From: an uncultured Saprospirales bacterium
GTDB taxonomy: Bacteria; Bacteroidota; Bacteroidia; Chitinophagales; Saprospiraceae
Length of the DNA stretch: 64,000 nucleotides
NCBI GenBank assembly: GCA_937864265.1
Contig: CALMIR010000143.1
Span: 62,001 to 126,000 of the forward strand
Reading direction: 5' to 3'
Positions 8,592 through 19,118 of this stretch are shown piece after piece; position 1 is the first letter of the stretch, and every line of letters starts with the position of its first letter. A program made the translations under genes and the position numbers. The notes beneath the pieces were generated by a model. That model saw nothing but the letters and a program-made list of their open reading frames with translations. It was not told where the DNA came from and did no database searches.

Positions 8592-11500
8592 TTACATGTT
8601 CCGCCTATACTGCCCTCCTACCTCATAAAGCGCATGTGTAATCTCGCCCAACGAACAGCATTTCACCGTTTCCATCAGGGTTTCAAAAATATTGCCATTT
8701 TGAATGGCTGCTTCTTGTAAATGGGACAAAGCTTGGCGCGATTTACCCGCATTGGCTTGATGCACCCTTTGCAAATTGCCGATCTGCATTTCCTTTTCCT
8801 CCGCAGTAGATCGGATGACCTCCGAAGGGATGATGGTTGGTGATCCATCCTTACTCAAAAAAGTATTCACCCCGATGATCGGCAACTCCCCGGTATGTTT
8901 CAAGGTCTCGTAATAAATGCTCTCTTCCTGGATTTTGGAGCGTTGGTACATCGTTTCCATCGCACCCAAAACGCCGCCCCGCTCTGTGATGCGGTCAAAT
9001 TCAGCCAGCACTGCCTCTTCCACCAAATCCGTCAATTCATCAATGATAAAGGCACCTTGAAGCGGATTTTCATTCTTGGCCAGCCCCAACTCGTGATTGA
9101 TGATCATTTGAATGGCTACTGCCCGGCGAACGCTCTCCTCTGTAGGCGTGGTGATGGCTTCATCATAGGCATTGGTATGTAGCGAATTGCAATTGTCATA
9201 AATGGCATAAAGCGCTTGAAGCGTGGTGCGGATGTCGTTGAAGCTGATTTCCTGGGCGTGTAGCGAACGGCCAGAAGTTTGTATATGGTATTTCAGTTTT
9301 TGGGAGCGTTCATTACCTCCGTATTTGTACTTCATGGCTTTAGCCCATATCCGGCGAGCCACCCGGCCAATCACTGCATATTCGGGATCAATGCCATTAG
9401 AAAAGAAGAAAGACAAATTGGGCGCAAAATCATCGATGTGCATACCGCGCGAGAGGTAATACTCCACAAATGTAAAACCATTAGCTAGTGTAAAAGCCAA
9501 CTGAGAAATAGGGTTCGCCCCAGCTTCGGCAATATGGTAGCCCGAAATGGAAACAGAATAGAAGTTTTGTACCTTATTCCAAATAAAGTACTCCTGCACA
9601 TCGCCCATCAGTTTCAGCGAAAACTCAGTGGAAAAAATACAGGTATTTTGAGCTTGATCTTCTTTCAAAATATCGGCTTGAACCGTGCCCCGGACGGATG
9701 CAAGGGCTTTGGCTTTTAATTGCTCATACACTGGGCGCTCCAATATTTGATCGCCCGTCAGCCCCAACAGCAATAGCCCCAACCCTTTGTTGCCGGACGG
9801 CAGCTCGCTCCCGTACTGAGGACGGGGCAAGCCTTTGTCATCGTACAAGGCCTTTAATTTGGCTTCCACCAAATATTCCAAGCCCTTTTCTCGGATGTAC
9901 ATTTCGCACTGCTGGTCTATGGCCGCATTCATGAAAAAAGCACAAATGGTAGCTGCCGGCCCATTGATCGTCATAGAAACCGAGGTAGTCGGGTCGCAAA
10001 GGTCAAATCCCGAGTACAGCTTTTTTGCATCGTCCAGGGTACACACGCTTACACCCGAATTGCCGATTTTGCCATAAATATCAGGGCGGTAGTCAGGGTC
10101 TTCTCCATAAAGCGTCACTGAATCAAAGGCTGTAGAAAGCCTGGCCGCAGGCATCCCTTCCGATAGGTAATGAAAACGCTTATTGGTGCGTTCCGGGCCG
10201 CCCTCTCCGGCAAACATACGCGTGGGGTCTTCGCCCTGGCGTTTGAACGGAAACACCCCGGCGGTATAAGGAAATTCACCCGGAACGTTTTCTTGTAGCA
10301 TCCATTTCAGGCTCTCGCCCCAGTCTTTGTATTGGGGCAGCACCACCCGCGGAATGCGCGAATGAGAAAGGGAGGTCGTAAAGGTGGGCACCCGTATTTC
10401 CTTTCCCCGCACCTGGTAAATGAATGCATCTTTAGCGTAGGCGGCTTTCTTATCTTCCCAAGCATCCAGCAGGCGCTTGCACTGCCCATCAATGTCCAGT
10501 TCTAATTCGGCATATTGCTGTTGCAGCGCGCTTAAAACAGCCTCTCCGGCTGCATTTTCTTTCAAGATGTTTATACTTTCATTTAGGGCAAACAGCTTTC
10601 GGGCAATTTGTTCCTGTTTTGCTGCCCACTCGTCGTATTGGCGGTTGTTCTCGGCTATTTCCGACAGGTAGCGCACCCGCTGCGGCGGAATGATGTATAT
10701 CTTTTCGCTCATCTCTTTGGATGCCTGAAAAGTAGAACTCAAATCCGCACCCGTTTTTTCAACGATCAAATCCATCAGCCGTCGGTAAAGGGTATTGGTT
10801 CCCGGATCGTTAAACTGAGAGGCGATGGTGCCAAAAACGGGTATATCCTCCAATGGGCTGTCCCAAAGCTGATGGTTGCGCTGATACTGCTTTTTTACAT
10901 CGCGCAGGGCATCAAGGGCACCGCGTTTGTCAAATTTATTGATTGCGATAATGTCGGCAAAATCGAGCATGTCAATTTTTTCCAACTGCGTGGCTGCGCC
11001 GTACTCCGGGGTCATCACATAAAGCGACAGATCCGAGTGGTCAATGATTTCAGTATCGGATTGTCCAATGCCGGAGGTTTCCAGTACGATCAGGTCAAAT
11101 TGGGCGGCTTTCAAAATATCCACTGCCGCTTGTACATAGCGCGAGAGCGCTAGATTGGACTGGCGGGTGGCTAGTGATCGCATGAAAACTCGACCTTCTG
11201 CCAGCCGTGAAGTGATGGAATTCATGCGAATGCGGTCGCCCAGCAAGGCACCGCCCGTTTTGCGTTTTGAAGGATCGACAGAAACGATGGCTATTTTTTT
11301 ATCGCGAAAGTCGATCAAAAAACGGCGCACCAATTCGTCCACCAGACTGGATTTTCCTGCCCCCCCTGTTCCTGTAATCCCCAAGACAGGGATTATTTTA
11401 TTGGAAACGGATAGCTTTAATTCACTAAGCCAGTCCTGATGTTCTTCCGGGTAATTCTCCACAGCGGAGATCAGGCGGGCAAGTGTTTTAGGCTTTTGAT

Positions 11501-11978
11501 CGTTTAGCTGTCTCAACTCACCGTTCAGGTGCTGCCCGATGGGGAAATCGCATTGCTGCAACACATCGTTGATCATGCCTTGCAAGCCCATCTGGCGGCC
11601 ATCATCCGGGGAGTAAATACGGGCAATGCCGTAGCTGTGCAAATCGGCGATTTCCGTGGGCAAAATAGTGCCCCCGCCGCCGCCAAAAATTTTGATATGA
11701 CCCGCTCCTCGCTCTTGAAGCAGGTCGTACATGTACTTGAAAAACTCGTTGTGGCCGCCTTGGTAAGAAGTAATGGCAATCCCTTGCACATCTTCCTGAA
11801 TAGCGGTTTCTACAATTTCTTTGACGGATCGATTATGGCCCAGGTGGATGATTTCTGCCCCGGAGCTTTGCAGTATCCGGCGCATGATATTGATGGCCGC
11901 ATCGTGTCCGTCGAACAGCGATGCGGCGGTAACTAATCGAATTTTGTTGATAGGTTGGTAGGGCGCAACTTGCTGCAT
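8592..11978 (-). CDS. icmF: Fused isobutyryl-CoA mutase (IcmF)
   Basis: 1128 residues in the three-part IcmF order. (1) Residues 10-145: B12-binding domain with FDGHDAAIN, where His25 is the expected lower axial cobalt ligand, plus a glycine-rich [10 protein letters not shown]. (2) Residues 190-420: MeaI/ArgK-type G-protein chaperone with P-loop [12 protein letters not shown] near 200-211 and base-recognition AINKFD. (3) Residues 560-1128: acyl-CoA mutase TIM barrel with [30 protein letters not shown] and [16 protein letters not shown] segments. Known IcmF enzymes interconvert isobutyryl-CoA and n-butyryl-CoA using adenosylcobalamin, with the G domain loading and protecting the cofactor. Length and order match the family. 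It lies 32 nt after the M48 gene and may be co-transcribed with it. Confidence 0.95.
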   Translation of the reverse strand: MQQVAPYQPINKIRLVTAASLFDGHDAAINIMRRILQSSGAEIIHLGHNRSVKEIVETAIQEDVQGIAITSYQGGHNEFFKYMYDLLQERGAGHIKIFGGGGGTILPTEIADLHSYGIARIYSPDDGRQMGLQGMINDVLQQCDFPIGQHLNGELRQLNDQKPKTLARLISAVENYPEEHQDWLSELKLSVSNKIIPVLGITGTGGAGKSSLVDELVRRFLIDFRDKKIAIVSVDPSKRKTGGALLGDRIRMNSITSRLAEGRVFMRSLATRQSNLALSRYVQAAVDILKAAQFDLIVLETSGIGQSDTEIIDHSDLSLYVMTPEYGAATQLEKIDMLDFADIIAINKFDKRGALDALRDVKKQYQRNHQLWDSPLEDIPVFGTIASQFNDPGTNTLYRRLMDLIVEKTGADLSSTFQASKEMSEKIYIIPPQRVRYLSEIAENNRQYDEWAAKQEQIARKLFALNESINILKENAAGEAVLSALQQQYAELELDIDGQCKRLLDAWEDKKAAYAKDAFIYQVRGKEIRVPTFTTSLSHSRIPRVVLPQYKDWGESLKWMLQENVPGEFPYTAGVFPFKRQGEDPTRMFAGEGGPERTNKRFHYLSEGMPAARLSTAFDSVTLYGEDPDYRPDIYGKIGNSGVSVCTLDDAKKLYSGFDLCDPTTSVSMTINGPAATICAFFMNAAIDQQCEMYIREKGLEYLVEAKLKALYDDKGLPRPQYGSELPSGNKGLGLLLLGLTGDQILERPVYEQLKAKALASVRGTVQADILKEDQAQNTCIFSTEFSLKLMGDVQEYFIWNKVQNFYSVSISGYHIAEAGANPISQLAFTLANGFTFVEYYLSRGMHIDDFAPNLSFFFSNGIDPEYAVIGRVARRIWAKAMKYKYGGNERSQKLKYHIQTSGRSLHAQEISFNDIRTTLQALYAIYDNCNSLHTNAYDEAITTPTEESVRRAVAIQMIINHELGLAKNENPLQGAFIIDELTDLVEEAVLAEFDRITERGGVLGAMETMYQRSKIQEESIYYETLKHTGELPIIGVNTFLSKDGSPTIIPSEVIRSTAEEKEMQIGNLQRVHQANAGKSRQALSHLQEAAIQNGNIFETLMETVKCCSLGEITHALYEVGGQYRRNM

Positions 11979-12010
11979 TTAATGGTTGTATTTGGTTAGG
12001 ACAAACAGAC

Positions 12011-12811
12011 TTATAACAACTTCTTGATGCGTTCGTATTCGGAAACGTTGGCTTTTGTACCCCTACAGCGCATTTCGTTGTTTTTGGCTTCTATATTTTT
12101 CACCCGATCACCCGGGTTGGGGTGGGTACTCAGAAAAGCGGGTGGGGTAGATTGGCCTTCCATTTTTTTGAAAAAACCAGCTGCTCCATCCGCTTTATAA
12201 TCTGTAGGACACAAATACAGCACGGAATGTTCATCGGCTTCTGTTTCGTGTCCCCGGCTGAATTTCAGCGACACTAGCCCAAGCGCTATCTGTTCGATCA
12301 AACCAGGCTCTGCTTTGCCGGTGATAATAGAAGTGAGTGCTGCCAAACCATATATTTGGGTCATTTGTCGGGTAGAATGCCGCAAAGCAGCATGGGCAAT
12401 TTCATGCCCCATTACGCCAGCCAACTGGTCTTCCGAATCCAGGAATTTGATGATGCCGGTATAGACGTAAATGTAGCCTCCTGGCGTACAAAAAGCATTG
12501 AGGGTTTCATCGTCATCAATGATTTTTACTTCCCAGGCAAATTCATTTTTGTAGGCCACTTCACCGCTACTCAAGATACGATTAGTGATTTTGCGGATAT
12601 AGGCATATACCTCCTCGTTGCCCTTTTCAGGCAAAACCGGAAACTGTGCCGGGTCGCTTTCGATTTGTTTGACCACTTCACGCCCCAGTTCCATGTCTTG
12701 CTCCGGGGTGAACAAGTTAATGCCACCGCCTTTACCGCCGCTGCAACTGTCCAGTGAAAAAATCATGCCGATGCCCAACATCAGTACAGACCATTTTTTG
12801 AGATTTTTCAT
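12011..12811 (-). CDS. M48-family metalloprotease, lipoprotein
   Basis: 266 residues. Signal peptide with lipobox LDSC (Cys23), so it is probably anchored in an envelope membrane. GVMGHEIAHAALRH carries the zinc motif HExxH (136-140), and SRGHETEADEHSV supplies the third ligand, a Glu near 191. This is the M48B/LoiP-BepA-like layout without TPRs. Relatives degrade misfolded outer-membrane proteins. The first gene of the icmF-side cluster, it is preceded by copy A of the palindromic repeat, which also lies beyond the end of hutH. Confidence 0.9.
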   Translation of the reverse strand: MKNLKKWSVLMLGIGMIFSLDSCSGGKGGGINLFTPEQDMELGREVVKQIESDPAQFPVLPEKGNEEVYAYIRKITNRILSSGEVAYKNEFAWEVKIIDDDETLNAFCTPGGYIYVYTGIIKFLDSEDQLAGVMGHEIAHAALRHSTRQMTQIYGLAALTSIITGKAEPGLIEQIALGLVSLKFSRGHETEADEHSVLYLCPTDYKADGAAGFFKKMEGQSTPPAFLSTHPNPGDRVKNIEAKNNEMRCRGTKANVSEYERIKKLL

Positions 12812-12837
12812 ATTGAGTTGTTAAATTTTGTTGATTT

Positions 12838-12958
12838 AGTAACGCAGAAAAATTAAGTTCCCGATTTTGTCCTTACCCTAGGGGGCTAAACGATTCATTT
12901 TAAGTGTGTTCACTAGGGCGAGGACTTTGATAAATTGGGAAATAATTTTTTGCACACT
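12838..12958 (+). repeat. Three-copy palindromic intergenic element, copy A
   Basis: About 121 bp. It starts with AGTAACGCAG, then TTCCCGATTTTGTCC, a central palindrome, then GGACTTTGATAAATTGGGAA, and ends TTTTTTGCACACT. The outer arms are imperfect inverted repeats of each other. Related copies lie at 21978-22084 and 61281-61365 (inverted). This is the longest copy. Confidence 0.85.
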
Positions 12959-13024
12959 CCTTAAAACGTTTGGAACTGATTTTTTGATATTTGTCGATCT
13001 TACCCACTACTCACCAACCACCAA

Positions 13025-14527
13025 TCAAAAATACGCTTCCATTTCCAATTCCTGTAAAAAAGCGATGGTATTCTGAATATCGGTACGCAAAATGCGATCT
13101 TCTTCTAATGGTGTCACCCTTTTCCGGTAGGCAGATAGGATGGATTCTAGAACAGGCGAGGTCTTAGCAGGCCGCCTGAAAACTAGGGCTTGGGCTGCTG
13201 TCATGAATTCGATGGCCAGCAGGCGTTCCAAGTTATTCACCACTCGATAAGCCTTGGTCGCAGCATTGGCCGCCATGCTCACGTGGTCTTCCTGACCGTT
13301 GCTGCTCACGATGGAATCCACCGAAGCCGGTGTGCACAATTGCTTGTTTTGGCTAACAATAGAGGCTGCCGTGTATTGTGGGATCATCAGACCGGAATTT
13401 AGACCGGGATTCTGAACCAAAAAGCCGGGCAGCTCCCGATTGCCAGCAATCAATTGAAAGGTTCGCCTTTCGGAAATACTGCCCAATTCGGCCAGCGCGA
13501 TAGCCAGGAAATCGAGCGCCAGTGCCAGCGGTTGTGCGTGAAAATTACCTCCGGACAGGATATCATCTGTTTCAGGAAATATATTGGGATTATCGGTCAC
13601 CGAATTCATTTCTGTTGTGACAACCCTCTTCACATAGTCAATGGCATCCCAACTGGCACCGTGCACCTGAGGCACACAGCGAAAAGCATAGGGGTCTTGT
13701 ATATAAGCTTTTTCCCGATGGCTGAGTTCGCTGTCTTTTAACCAAAATCGGATCGCTTCGGCCACCAATTGTTGGCCAGCATGCGGACGAATGCGGTGCA
13801 GGCGCTCGTCAAATGCTGCGCGAAGGCCGTCAAAAGCATCAATGGATAGCGCTGCGCAAAGATTGGCCGATTTAAACAAATGCTGGGCTTTGAGCAGACA
13901 CCAGCCCCCATAAGCACAGGAAAACTGGGTGCCGTTGAGCAAAGCTAGCCCTTCTTTGGATTTCAAATGCAGCGGAGCCAAGTGCAATTCATTCAGCACC
14001 TCTGAAGCGACCCTGCGTTTACCCTGGTAAGCTACCTCTCCCAAGCCAAGCAGCGGCAAGCTCAAGTGCGCCAATGGCGCTAAATCGCCCGATGCACCCA
14101 AAGAGCCTTGCTCGTAAACAATAGGCAAAATTCCCAGGTTGAAAAAATCGACCAGCCGCTGCACCAACGCTAGGCATACACCAGAGTATCCGTAGGAAAG
14201 GCTTTGTATTTTTAAAAAAAGCATGAGCCGCACGACCTCGTGGGGCACTTCGTCGCCGAGGCCACAAGCGTGCGATTGCACCAAGTTGGATTGTAAAGTT
14301 TCAATCTCATCTTTGGAAATGGCAATATGGCACAAAGAACCAAAGCCGGTGTTGATACCATAAAATAAAGCGCCAGAGTCCCTGAGTTTTTCATCCAGAT
14401 AGCTACGACAGCGCCGGATCGCCTCTTGGCTTTCTTCCGATAGGCGAAGTTGGGTATGGGGCTTTGAAATGCGAGCTATGGCATCCAGATCGATAGATGC
14501 GGAACTAATGTCATACAAACTTGTCAT
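13025..14527 (-). CDS. hutH: Histidine ammonia-lyase
   Basis: 500 residues from ATG 14527 (MTSLYDISSASIDLD). GSLGASGDLAPL holds the Ala-Ser-Gly triad (145-147) that cyclises into the MIO cofactor. YGINTGFGSL near 57-65 and NGTQFS, QVHGASWDA and NDNP-like (VTDNPNIF) segments are conserved around the active site. It deaminates L-histidine to trans-urocanate. A longer in-frame ORF reaches 14644, but a -7 box (14556-14549) lies inside that extension and 500 residues is the normal family length. Urocanase and imidazolonepropionase are not nearby. HutH and tyrosine ammonia-lyase are hard to separate; His at residue 87 (SHACGLG) favours histidine. Confidence 0.92.
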   Translation of the reverse strand: MTSLYDISSASIDLDAIARISKPHTQLRLSEESQEAIRRCRSYLDEKLRDSGALFYGINTGFGSLCHIAISKDEIETLQSNLVQSHACGLGDEVPHEVVRLMLFLKIQSLSYGYSGVCLALVQRLVDFFNLGILPIVYEQGSLGASGDLAPLAHLSLPLLGLGEVAYQGKRRVASEVLNELHLAPLHLKSKEGLALLNGTQFSCAYGGWCLLKAQHLFKSANLCAALSIDAFDGLRAAFDERLHRIRPHAGQQLVAEAIRFWLKDSELSHREKAYIQDPYAFRCVPQVHGASWDAIDYVKRVVTTEMNSVTDNPNIFPETDDILSGGNFHAQPLALALDFLAIALAELGSISERRTFQLIAGNRELPGFLVQNPGLNSGLMIPQYTAASIVSQNKQLCTPASVDSIVSSNGQEDHVSMAANAATKAYRVVNNLERLLAIEFMTAAQALVFRRPAKTSPVLESILSAYRKRVTPLEEDRILRTDIQNTIAFLQELEMEAYF

Positions 14528-14548
14528 CGTTAGGGCTTGAATAAAGCG

Positions 14549-14556
14549 CAAAGTTA
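14549..14556 (-). promoter_or_regulatory. -7 box for hutH
   Basis: TAACTTTG on the minus strand, 21 nt before the ATG at 14527. No TTG at the right distance upstream. It helps fix the hutH start. Confidence 0.5.
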
Positions 14557-14674
14557 AGTTCGTTGTCGATATTTTTAAAATATATACTGATCTGTCTGAT
14601 TTTCTGTACCTAAGCCTGTTATAATCTTTGCTTGCACTTCCCATTTTTCAGCATCCCCATTCCCTGAAAAGCAC

Positions 14675-14682
14675 TATCTTTG
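14675..14682 (+). promoter_or_regulatory. -7 box 5 nt before a start codon
   Basis: TATCTTTG ends only 5 nt before ATG 14688. If used, transcription begins at or next to the start codon and gives a leaderless mRNA. No clear -33 TTG. Confidence 0.55.
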
Positions 14683-14687
14683 CCATT

Positions 14688-16193
14688 ATGAAATACCCCA
14701 TCGGCATACAAGATTTCCGGGAAATCCGCACGGGCGGTTATGTGTATGTGGACAAGACGCCGCATATTCATCGCGTATTGGATAGTGGGAAATACTACTT
14801 CCTATCGCGTCCGCGTCGGTTTGGTAAATCGTTGCTGCTGGCCACTATGAACGAGCTGTACTGCGGTGCTAAAGAACTGTTCGAGGGGCTTTGGATCCAC
14901 GACCAGTGGGATTGGGAAACGAGCCAACGGCCAGTGATTTGGTTGAAGTTTGCTAAAATGGACTACAAGAAGAAGGGGCTTGAAAAGGCATTAGTCGATG
15001 AAATGCAGCGTATTGCTAAAGAAAATGGCCTCTACTTGGAAACCGACACGCTCAAAGACAATTTTGGTGAGCTGATTTCAAAAATAGCCGACAACCAAAA
15101 AGTCGTCCTTCTTGTGGACGAGTACGACAAGCCGATCATTGATTTTCTAGACGATGTGCCGCAGGCCGAAGCCAACCGCGATGTGCTAAAATCTTTCTAC
15201 TCCATCTTAAAAGACAGTGATGCCCTGTTGGAAAAAATCTTCATCACGGGGGTGTCAGCGTTCAGTAAGGTGAGTATTTTCTCGGATTTGAACCACTTGA
15301 CCAACCTGACGATTGACCCTTTGGCCTACACACTGTTGGGCATCACGCAGGCGGAGTTGGAAATGGTATTTGCCGAACAACTGGCGCAGCACGACAAGGA
15401 GCAAGTCAAACGCTGGTACAATGGCTACAGTTGGGGCAGTGACGAGCGGGTTTACAATCCTTTTTCGATACTACGCTTCCTAAGCAGCGGGCAATACCAA
15501 AATTTCTGGTTTGAGACGGGCACGCCTACCTTCTTGGTCAAGGAAATGAAACGGCAAAAGCTCTACGATATCTCCAATCGGCAGCAGACCTATGGAGACT
15601 TGACGAATTTCGATTTTACCCACCTCAATCCCATCACCGTACTCTTTCAAACGGGCTATCTGACGGTGAAAAAATATGAACCTGAAGATTTACTTTATAC
15701 GTTGGACTATCCTAATAGAGAAGTACAGTTCTCGTTAGAACAGATGCTGATGGCCATTTATATGGAAGACCCGCTGAATGAGTCTATCCCACGGGTAGTC
15801 AACATACGAAATGCCCTTCGCACAAAGGATATTAACACAGTGATAAGGGTCATCAACTCGGCCTTCGCAGGCATCCCCTCCGAGCACTGGCAAAAAGAGA
15901 ATGAACATTTTTACCGCGCACTCATCCACCTCACATTTAGCTTGTTGGGTACGTATATCCATTCAGAGGTAAACACCGCCAACGGCCGCTGCGATGCTGT
16001 TGTGGAAACTGCCAACCATGTCTATGCCTTCGAGTTCAAATTGGATCAACCCGCCCAAACGGCATTGAAGCAAATCCACGACAAGGGCTACCTAACGCCC
16101 TACGCCGACTCGCCCAAGGAAAAAATAGCTGTAGGGGTAAGCTTTTCGAAAACAAAAAAGGCCGTAGTGGAGTGGTTGGTGGAGGACTTATGA
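14688..16193 (+). CDS. AAA-ATPase-like / DUF1703 (PD-(D/E)XK) protein
   Basis: 501 residues from MKYPIGIQDFREIRTGGYVY, the standard N-terminus of the AAA-ATPase_like family (PF09820). Walker A is RPRRFGKSLL (41-50) and Walker B is VVLLVDEYDKPI (139-150). The C-terminal domain has GRCDAVVE followed by VYAFEFKLD, the D...ExK signature of PDDEXK_9 (DUF1703). The family is expanded in Bacteroidota and other anaerobes; its function is unproven, with nuclease or toxin-like roles proposed. An ORF extension upstream to 14628 is rejected because the -7 box lies in it and the family starts at MKYPIG. It is a single-gene unit facing away from hutH. Confidence 0.9.
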   Translation: MKYPIGIQDFREIRTGGYVYVDKTPHIHRVLDSGKYYFLSRPRRFGKSLLLATMNELYCGAKELFEGLWIHDQWDWETSQRPVIWLKFAKMDYKKKGLEKALVDEMQRIAKENGLYLETDTLKDNFGELISKIADNQKVVLLVDEYDKPIIDFLDDVPQAEANRDVLKSFYSILKDSDALLEKIFITGVSAFSKVSIFSDLNHLTNLTIDPLAYTLLGITQAELEMVFAEQLAQHDKEQVKRWYNGYSWGSDERVYNPFSILRFLSSGQYQNFWFETGTPTFLVKEMKRQKLYDISNRQQTYGDLTNFDFTHLNPITVLFQTGYLTVKKYEPEDLLYTLDYPNREVQFSLEQMLMAIYMEDPLNESIPRVVNIRNALRTKDINTVIRVINSAFAGIPSEHWQKENEHFYRALIHLTFSLLGTYIHSEVNTANGRCDAVVETANHVYAFEFKLDQPAQTALKQIHDKGYLTPYADSPKEKIAVGVSFSKTKKAVVEWLVEDL

Positions 16194-16216
16194 AGCAAAA
16201 TAACCCGCGATTTTCT

Positions 16217-16248
16217 TTGTCGTCATTTTCTGAAAAGCCCTATCTTTG
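16217..16248 (+). promoter_or_regulatory. Bacteroidota promoter upstream of the MFS exporter
   Basis: TTG at 16217-16219, a 21-bp spacer, TATCTTTG at 16241-16248. The leader to ATG 16347 is about 95 nt and contains a small CCAAA/TTTGG hairpin followed by a T-run, which could be an attenuator or the terminator of the previous gene. Confidence 0.75.
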
Positions 16249-16346
16249 CGAGCCTTAACCCACAGGAGACATCCTTTTATCAAATGCCAAACCTTTGGGC
16301 TTTTTTAATTGAACCAATCGCTTCAACCGCTTAGGGATCGCCTCCA

Positions 16347-17516
16347 ATGGAAAAACTCTATACCCCCCAATTTTGGCTCCTGTGCATCAGCCATGCCTTA
16401 TTTGCCGGCAGCTTCAACATGATTATTCCCGAACTGCCAGCTTACCTAAGCAGCATGGGTGGCGAGGAGTACAAAGGTTTTATCATTTCCGTTTTTACTC
16501 TAACGGCGGGTTTGTCCAGACCCTTTAGTGGTAAATTAACCGATACTGTCGGGCGAGTACCTGTGATGATATTTGGTACTTTGGTCTGTGTGGTTTGTAG
16601 CTTGATTTACCCTTTTGTAGCAAGCGTTGTTGCTTTTCTGGTGCTTCGTTTTTTTCACGGGCTTTCTACCGGATTTAAACCTACCGCTTCCTCTGCCTAT
16701 GTAGCCGACGTAGTGCCTCTATTGCGCCGTGGGGAAGCTATGGGGGTTTTGGGGGTGAGTATGGGTGTGGGCGCTTCGAGCGCCCCCATTTTAGGTAGTT
16801 ATGTGGCTCAGGTTTTTACCCTGGATGTGATGTTTTACCTGTCTTCATTTATGGCTTTGCTGTCCATCCTCATTTTACTGGGTTTGAAAGAGACATTGCC
16901 AGCACCGCAACGATTTAAGCCCGACTTGTTGAAAATAAGCCGGAACGATGTATTCGAACCGAGGGTATTGCCGCCAGCCATCGTTATTTTGTTGTCCTAC
17001 ACCTGCTACGGCGCTTTATTGACCATCGTACCAGACCAGAGCGATTACCTCGGCATTGCCAATAAGGGTTTGTTTTTTGCTACTTATACCGCCAGTTCCA
17101 TGCTATCGCGCGTAGTGGCAGGTAAAATATCTGATCGCATCGGGCGTGTGCCGGTGCTCAAATTGGCGTTGGTGCTTTCTACCTTTTCTCTGATAGGCAT
17201 GGGTTTGTCTTTTAATGCACTGACATTACTCCTGGCTTCTGGTTGTTTGGGTTTTGCTCTCGGTATTACCATACCTGCCGTTTTTGCCTGGGTGATTGAT
17301 TTGAGTCAAGACCATCAACGAGGGCGAGCCATGGCTACGGCTTATATCGCACTGGAAATCAGTATTGGCACAGGGGCGCTAATCTCGGCCTGGTTGTATG
17401 GGAATAATCCTGTAAACTTTCGAATGACTTTCTTCCTTTTTGCGGGAACGCAGGTACTAGCAGGGCTGTATTTGCTCTATTATGGAAAAATGAAATTCAA
17501 ACAAAAAGACGAATAA
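16347..17516 (+). CDS. MFS transporter, DHA1-like
   Basis: 389 residues with about 12 membrane segments. Motif A-like GKLTDTVGRVPVM follows helix 2, and its second-half counterpart GKISDRIGRVPVL lies after the central loop. GVLGVSMGVGASSAPILGSY fits antiporter motif C in helix 5. These features point to a drug/metabolite:H+ antiporter (DHA1) type. The substrate is unknown. The Glu/Leu dehydrogenase gene follows by 45 nt, but has its own -7 box. Confidence 0.85.
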   Translation: MEKLYTPQFWLLCISHALFAGSFNMIIPELPAYLSSMGGEEYKGFIISVFTLTAGLSRPFSGKLTDTVGRVPVMIFGTLVCVVCSLIYPFVASVVAFLVLRFFHGLSTGFKPTASSAYVADVVPLLRRGEAMGVLGVSMGVGASSAPILGSYVAQVFTLDVMFYLSSFMALLSILILLGLKETLPAPQRFKPDLLKISRNDVFEPRVLPPAIVILLSYTCYGALLTIVPDQSDYLGIANKGLFFATYTASSMLSRVVAGKISDRIGRVPVLKLALVLSTFSLIGMGLSFNALTLLLASGCLGFALGITIPAVFAWVIDLSQDHQRGRAMATAYIALEISIGTGALISAWLYGNNPVNFRMTFFLFAGTQVLAGLYLLYYGKMKFKQKDE

Positions 17517-17519
17517 AAC

Positions 17520-17527
17520 TATTTTTG
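17520..17527 (+). promoter_or_regulatory. -7 box for the Glu/Leu dehydrogenase gene
   Basis: TATTTTTG, 34 nt before ATG 17562. No clear -33 TTG, so it may be secondary to read-through from the MFS gene. Confidence 0.4.
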
Positions 17528-17561
17528 CGCCAGCTTTTACCAAATATAAACCATTCCACTT

Positions 17562-18800
17562 ATGAATCATGCTTTGCTACAACAGTACAAAGACAAGAAA
17601 CCCGAAGTTATTTTTGAATGGCACGACTCCGAGACCGAGGCAGAAGGCTGGGTCGTCATCAATTCGCTGCGCAACGGCGCTGCTGGTGGAGGTACCCGCA
17701 TGCGCAAGGGGCTGACCAAAGAAGAAGTCACTTCCCTCGCCAAAGTGATGGAAATCAAATTTTCTGTCTGTGGCCCCGACATTGGCGGTGCTAAGTCGGG
17801 CATCAACTTCGATCCCAACGATCCCAGAAGAAAAGACGTGTTGCAACGCTGGTACCGCGCTGTGTACCCACTGTTGAAGAACTACTACGGCACGGGTGGC
17901 GACCTGAATATTGACGAAATAAAAGATGTCATACCGCTTACGGAAACCTTGGGTTTGTGGCATCCGCAGGAAGGCATCGTCAACGGCCACCTACATTCCT
18001 CCAGTGGAGAGAAAGTGAAAATCATCGGTCAATTGCGCTATGGCTGCGCCAAAATAGTGGAAGATGTGCGGCTGGTACCCGATGGACACAAATACGCCGT
18101 GGCCGATTTGATCACAGGATTTGGGGTTTCGGAATCGGTGCGTCACTTTTATCAAATATTCCGTCAAAAGAGTTTAGAAGGCAAAACGGCCATCATACAA
18201 GGCTGGGGCAATGTCGCCTCGGCTGCAGCCAGCTACCTTACCTTACATGGTGTGAAAATCATCGGTATCATTGACCGGGAAGGTGGCATCATCGATGAAA
18301 AAGGCATGGGCGTGGAGGAAATCAAACGGCTTTTTGTCGAAAAACAAGGCAATAAACTGGTTGCTGAGCAATTGCTACCTTTTGATGAGGTGCAGGAACG
18401 GATTTGGAAATTGGGCGCCCACATTTTTATTCCCGGTGCTGCTTCCAAACTGGTGTCCAGAAGTCAGGTGGATCAAATGCTGGCAAGTGGCCTAGAGGTG
18501 ATTTCCTGTGGAGCAAATGTGCCATTTGAAGACGATGGCGTATTTTTTGGCCCAACCGCAGCTTATGTTGATCAGCAGATTAGCTTGATTCCCGATTTTA
18601 TTGCCAACTGCGGCATGGCGCGTGTTTTCGCCTATTTCATGCAGGCAGAAGCGCAAATGACTGATGAAGCGATCTTTGCCGATGTATCAAAAACCATTTA
18701 TGATGGGCTACTAGCCATTTATCGGGAAAATCCTCAGCCAATAAATATAGCTACATCGGCCTTGGAGATGGCGCTGAATAAATTGATGAAACGTCATTGA
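17562..18800 (+). CDS. Glu/Leu/Phe/Val dehydrogenase family enzyme
   Basis: 412 residues. N-terminal dimerisation/substrate domain with NGAAGGGTRMRKG and GPDIGGAKSGINF (catalytic Lys near 78), then TGGDLNIDEI. The NAD-binding Rossmann fold has IIQGWGNVASAAASYL (GxGxxA-type). The C-terminus has ISCGANVPF and DFIANCGMARVFAYFM. The family oxidatively deaminates an amino acid to its 2-oxo acid with NAD(P). The GGAKSGI variant resembles a Bacteroidota clade usually annotated as Glu/Leu dehydrogenase, so the substrate is left open. No terminator was clear before the ompA promoter 67 nt on. Confidence 0.9.
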   Translation: MNHALLQQYKDKKPEVIFEWHDSETEAEGWVVINSLRNGAAGGGTRMRKGLTKEEVTSLAKVMEIKFSVCGPDIGGAKSGINFDPNDPRRKDVLQRWYRAVYPLLKNYYGTGGDLNIDEIKDVIPLTETLGLWHPQEGIVNGHLHSSSGEKVKIIGQLRYGCAKIVEDVRLVPDGHKYAVADLITGFGVSESVRHFYQIFRQKSLEGKTAIIQGWGNVASAAASYLTLHGVKIIGIIDREGGIIDEKGMGVEEIKRLFVEKQGNKLVAEQLLPFDEVQERIWKLGAHIFIPGAASKLVSRSQVDQMLASGLEVISCGANVPFEDDGVFFGPTAAYVDQQISLIPDFIANCGMARVFAYFMQAEAQMTDEAIFADVSKTIYDGLLAIYRENPQPINIATSALEMALNKLMKRH

Positions 18801-18866
18801 TTGCCCAGTATTAATACAAAAGAATAGGCGTAAGCAACTGAAATACAGCTTTAATTGCTGATTTTT

Positions 18867-18898
18867 TTGGATAAGTAAAAAAAATCAAAGTAACTTTG
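18867..18898 (+). promoter_or_regulatory. Promoter for the OmpA-like gene
   Basis: TTG at 18867-18869, a 21-bp spacer, TAACTTTG at 18891-18898. The leader to ATG 19119 would be about 215 nt and contains two hairpins. Confidence 0.75.
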
Positions 18899-19014
18899 TA
18901 ACAGTTTTACGTTTTTTCAGTATAATTGGAAAAAGCCATACACTTGAAAACGGCTTTAACACAGCTATTTACAACCGATTTGAGTCAATGCAAACTGTTT
19001 TCTGAGAATATTCT

Positions 19015-19072
19015 CCGGTTTTAACCGGGGGCTTCAGGAGGTTTGGTAGTAACTTTGACTGCCAAACCTCCT
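19015..19072 (+). promoter_or_regulatory. Two hairpins in the ompA-like leader
   Basis: First hairpin CCGGTT/AACCGG (19015-19028). Second: AGGAGGTTTGGTAGT pairs with ACTGCCAAACCTCCT (19036-19072), 15 bp with one G-U in RNA, loop AACTTTG. A weak T-run follows, so it may be an attenuator, a terminator for the upstream gene, or a 5' stabiliser. The loop region also matches a -7 box (TAACTTTG, 19050-19057), which offers a second start site. Confidence 0.6.
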
Positions 19073-19118
19073 TTGTTAAATAAAACTTGATTTAAGGACA
19101 TTACAAAAATTAATCCCT

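Noticed and set aside
19050..19057. TAACTTTG as the main ompA promoter
   Set aside because: No -33 TTG at this site and a full promoter exists at 18867-18898; kept only as a possible second site.
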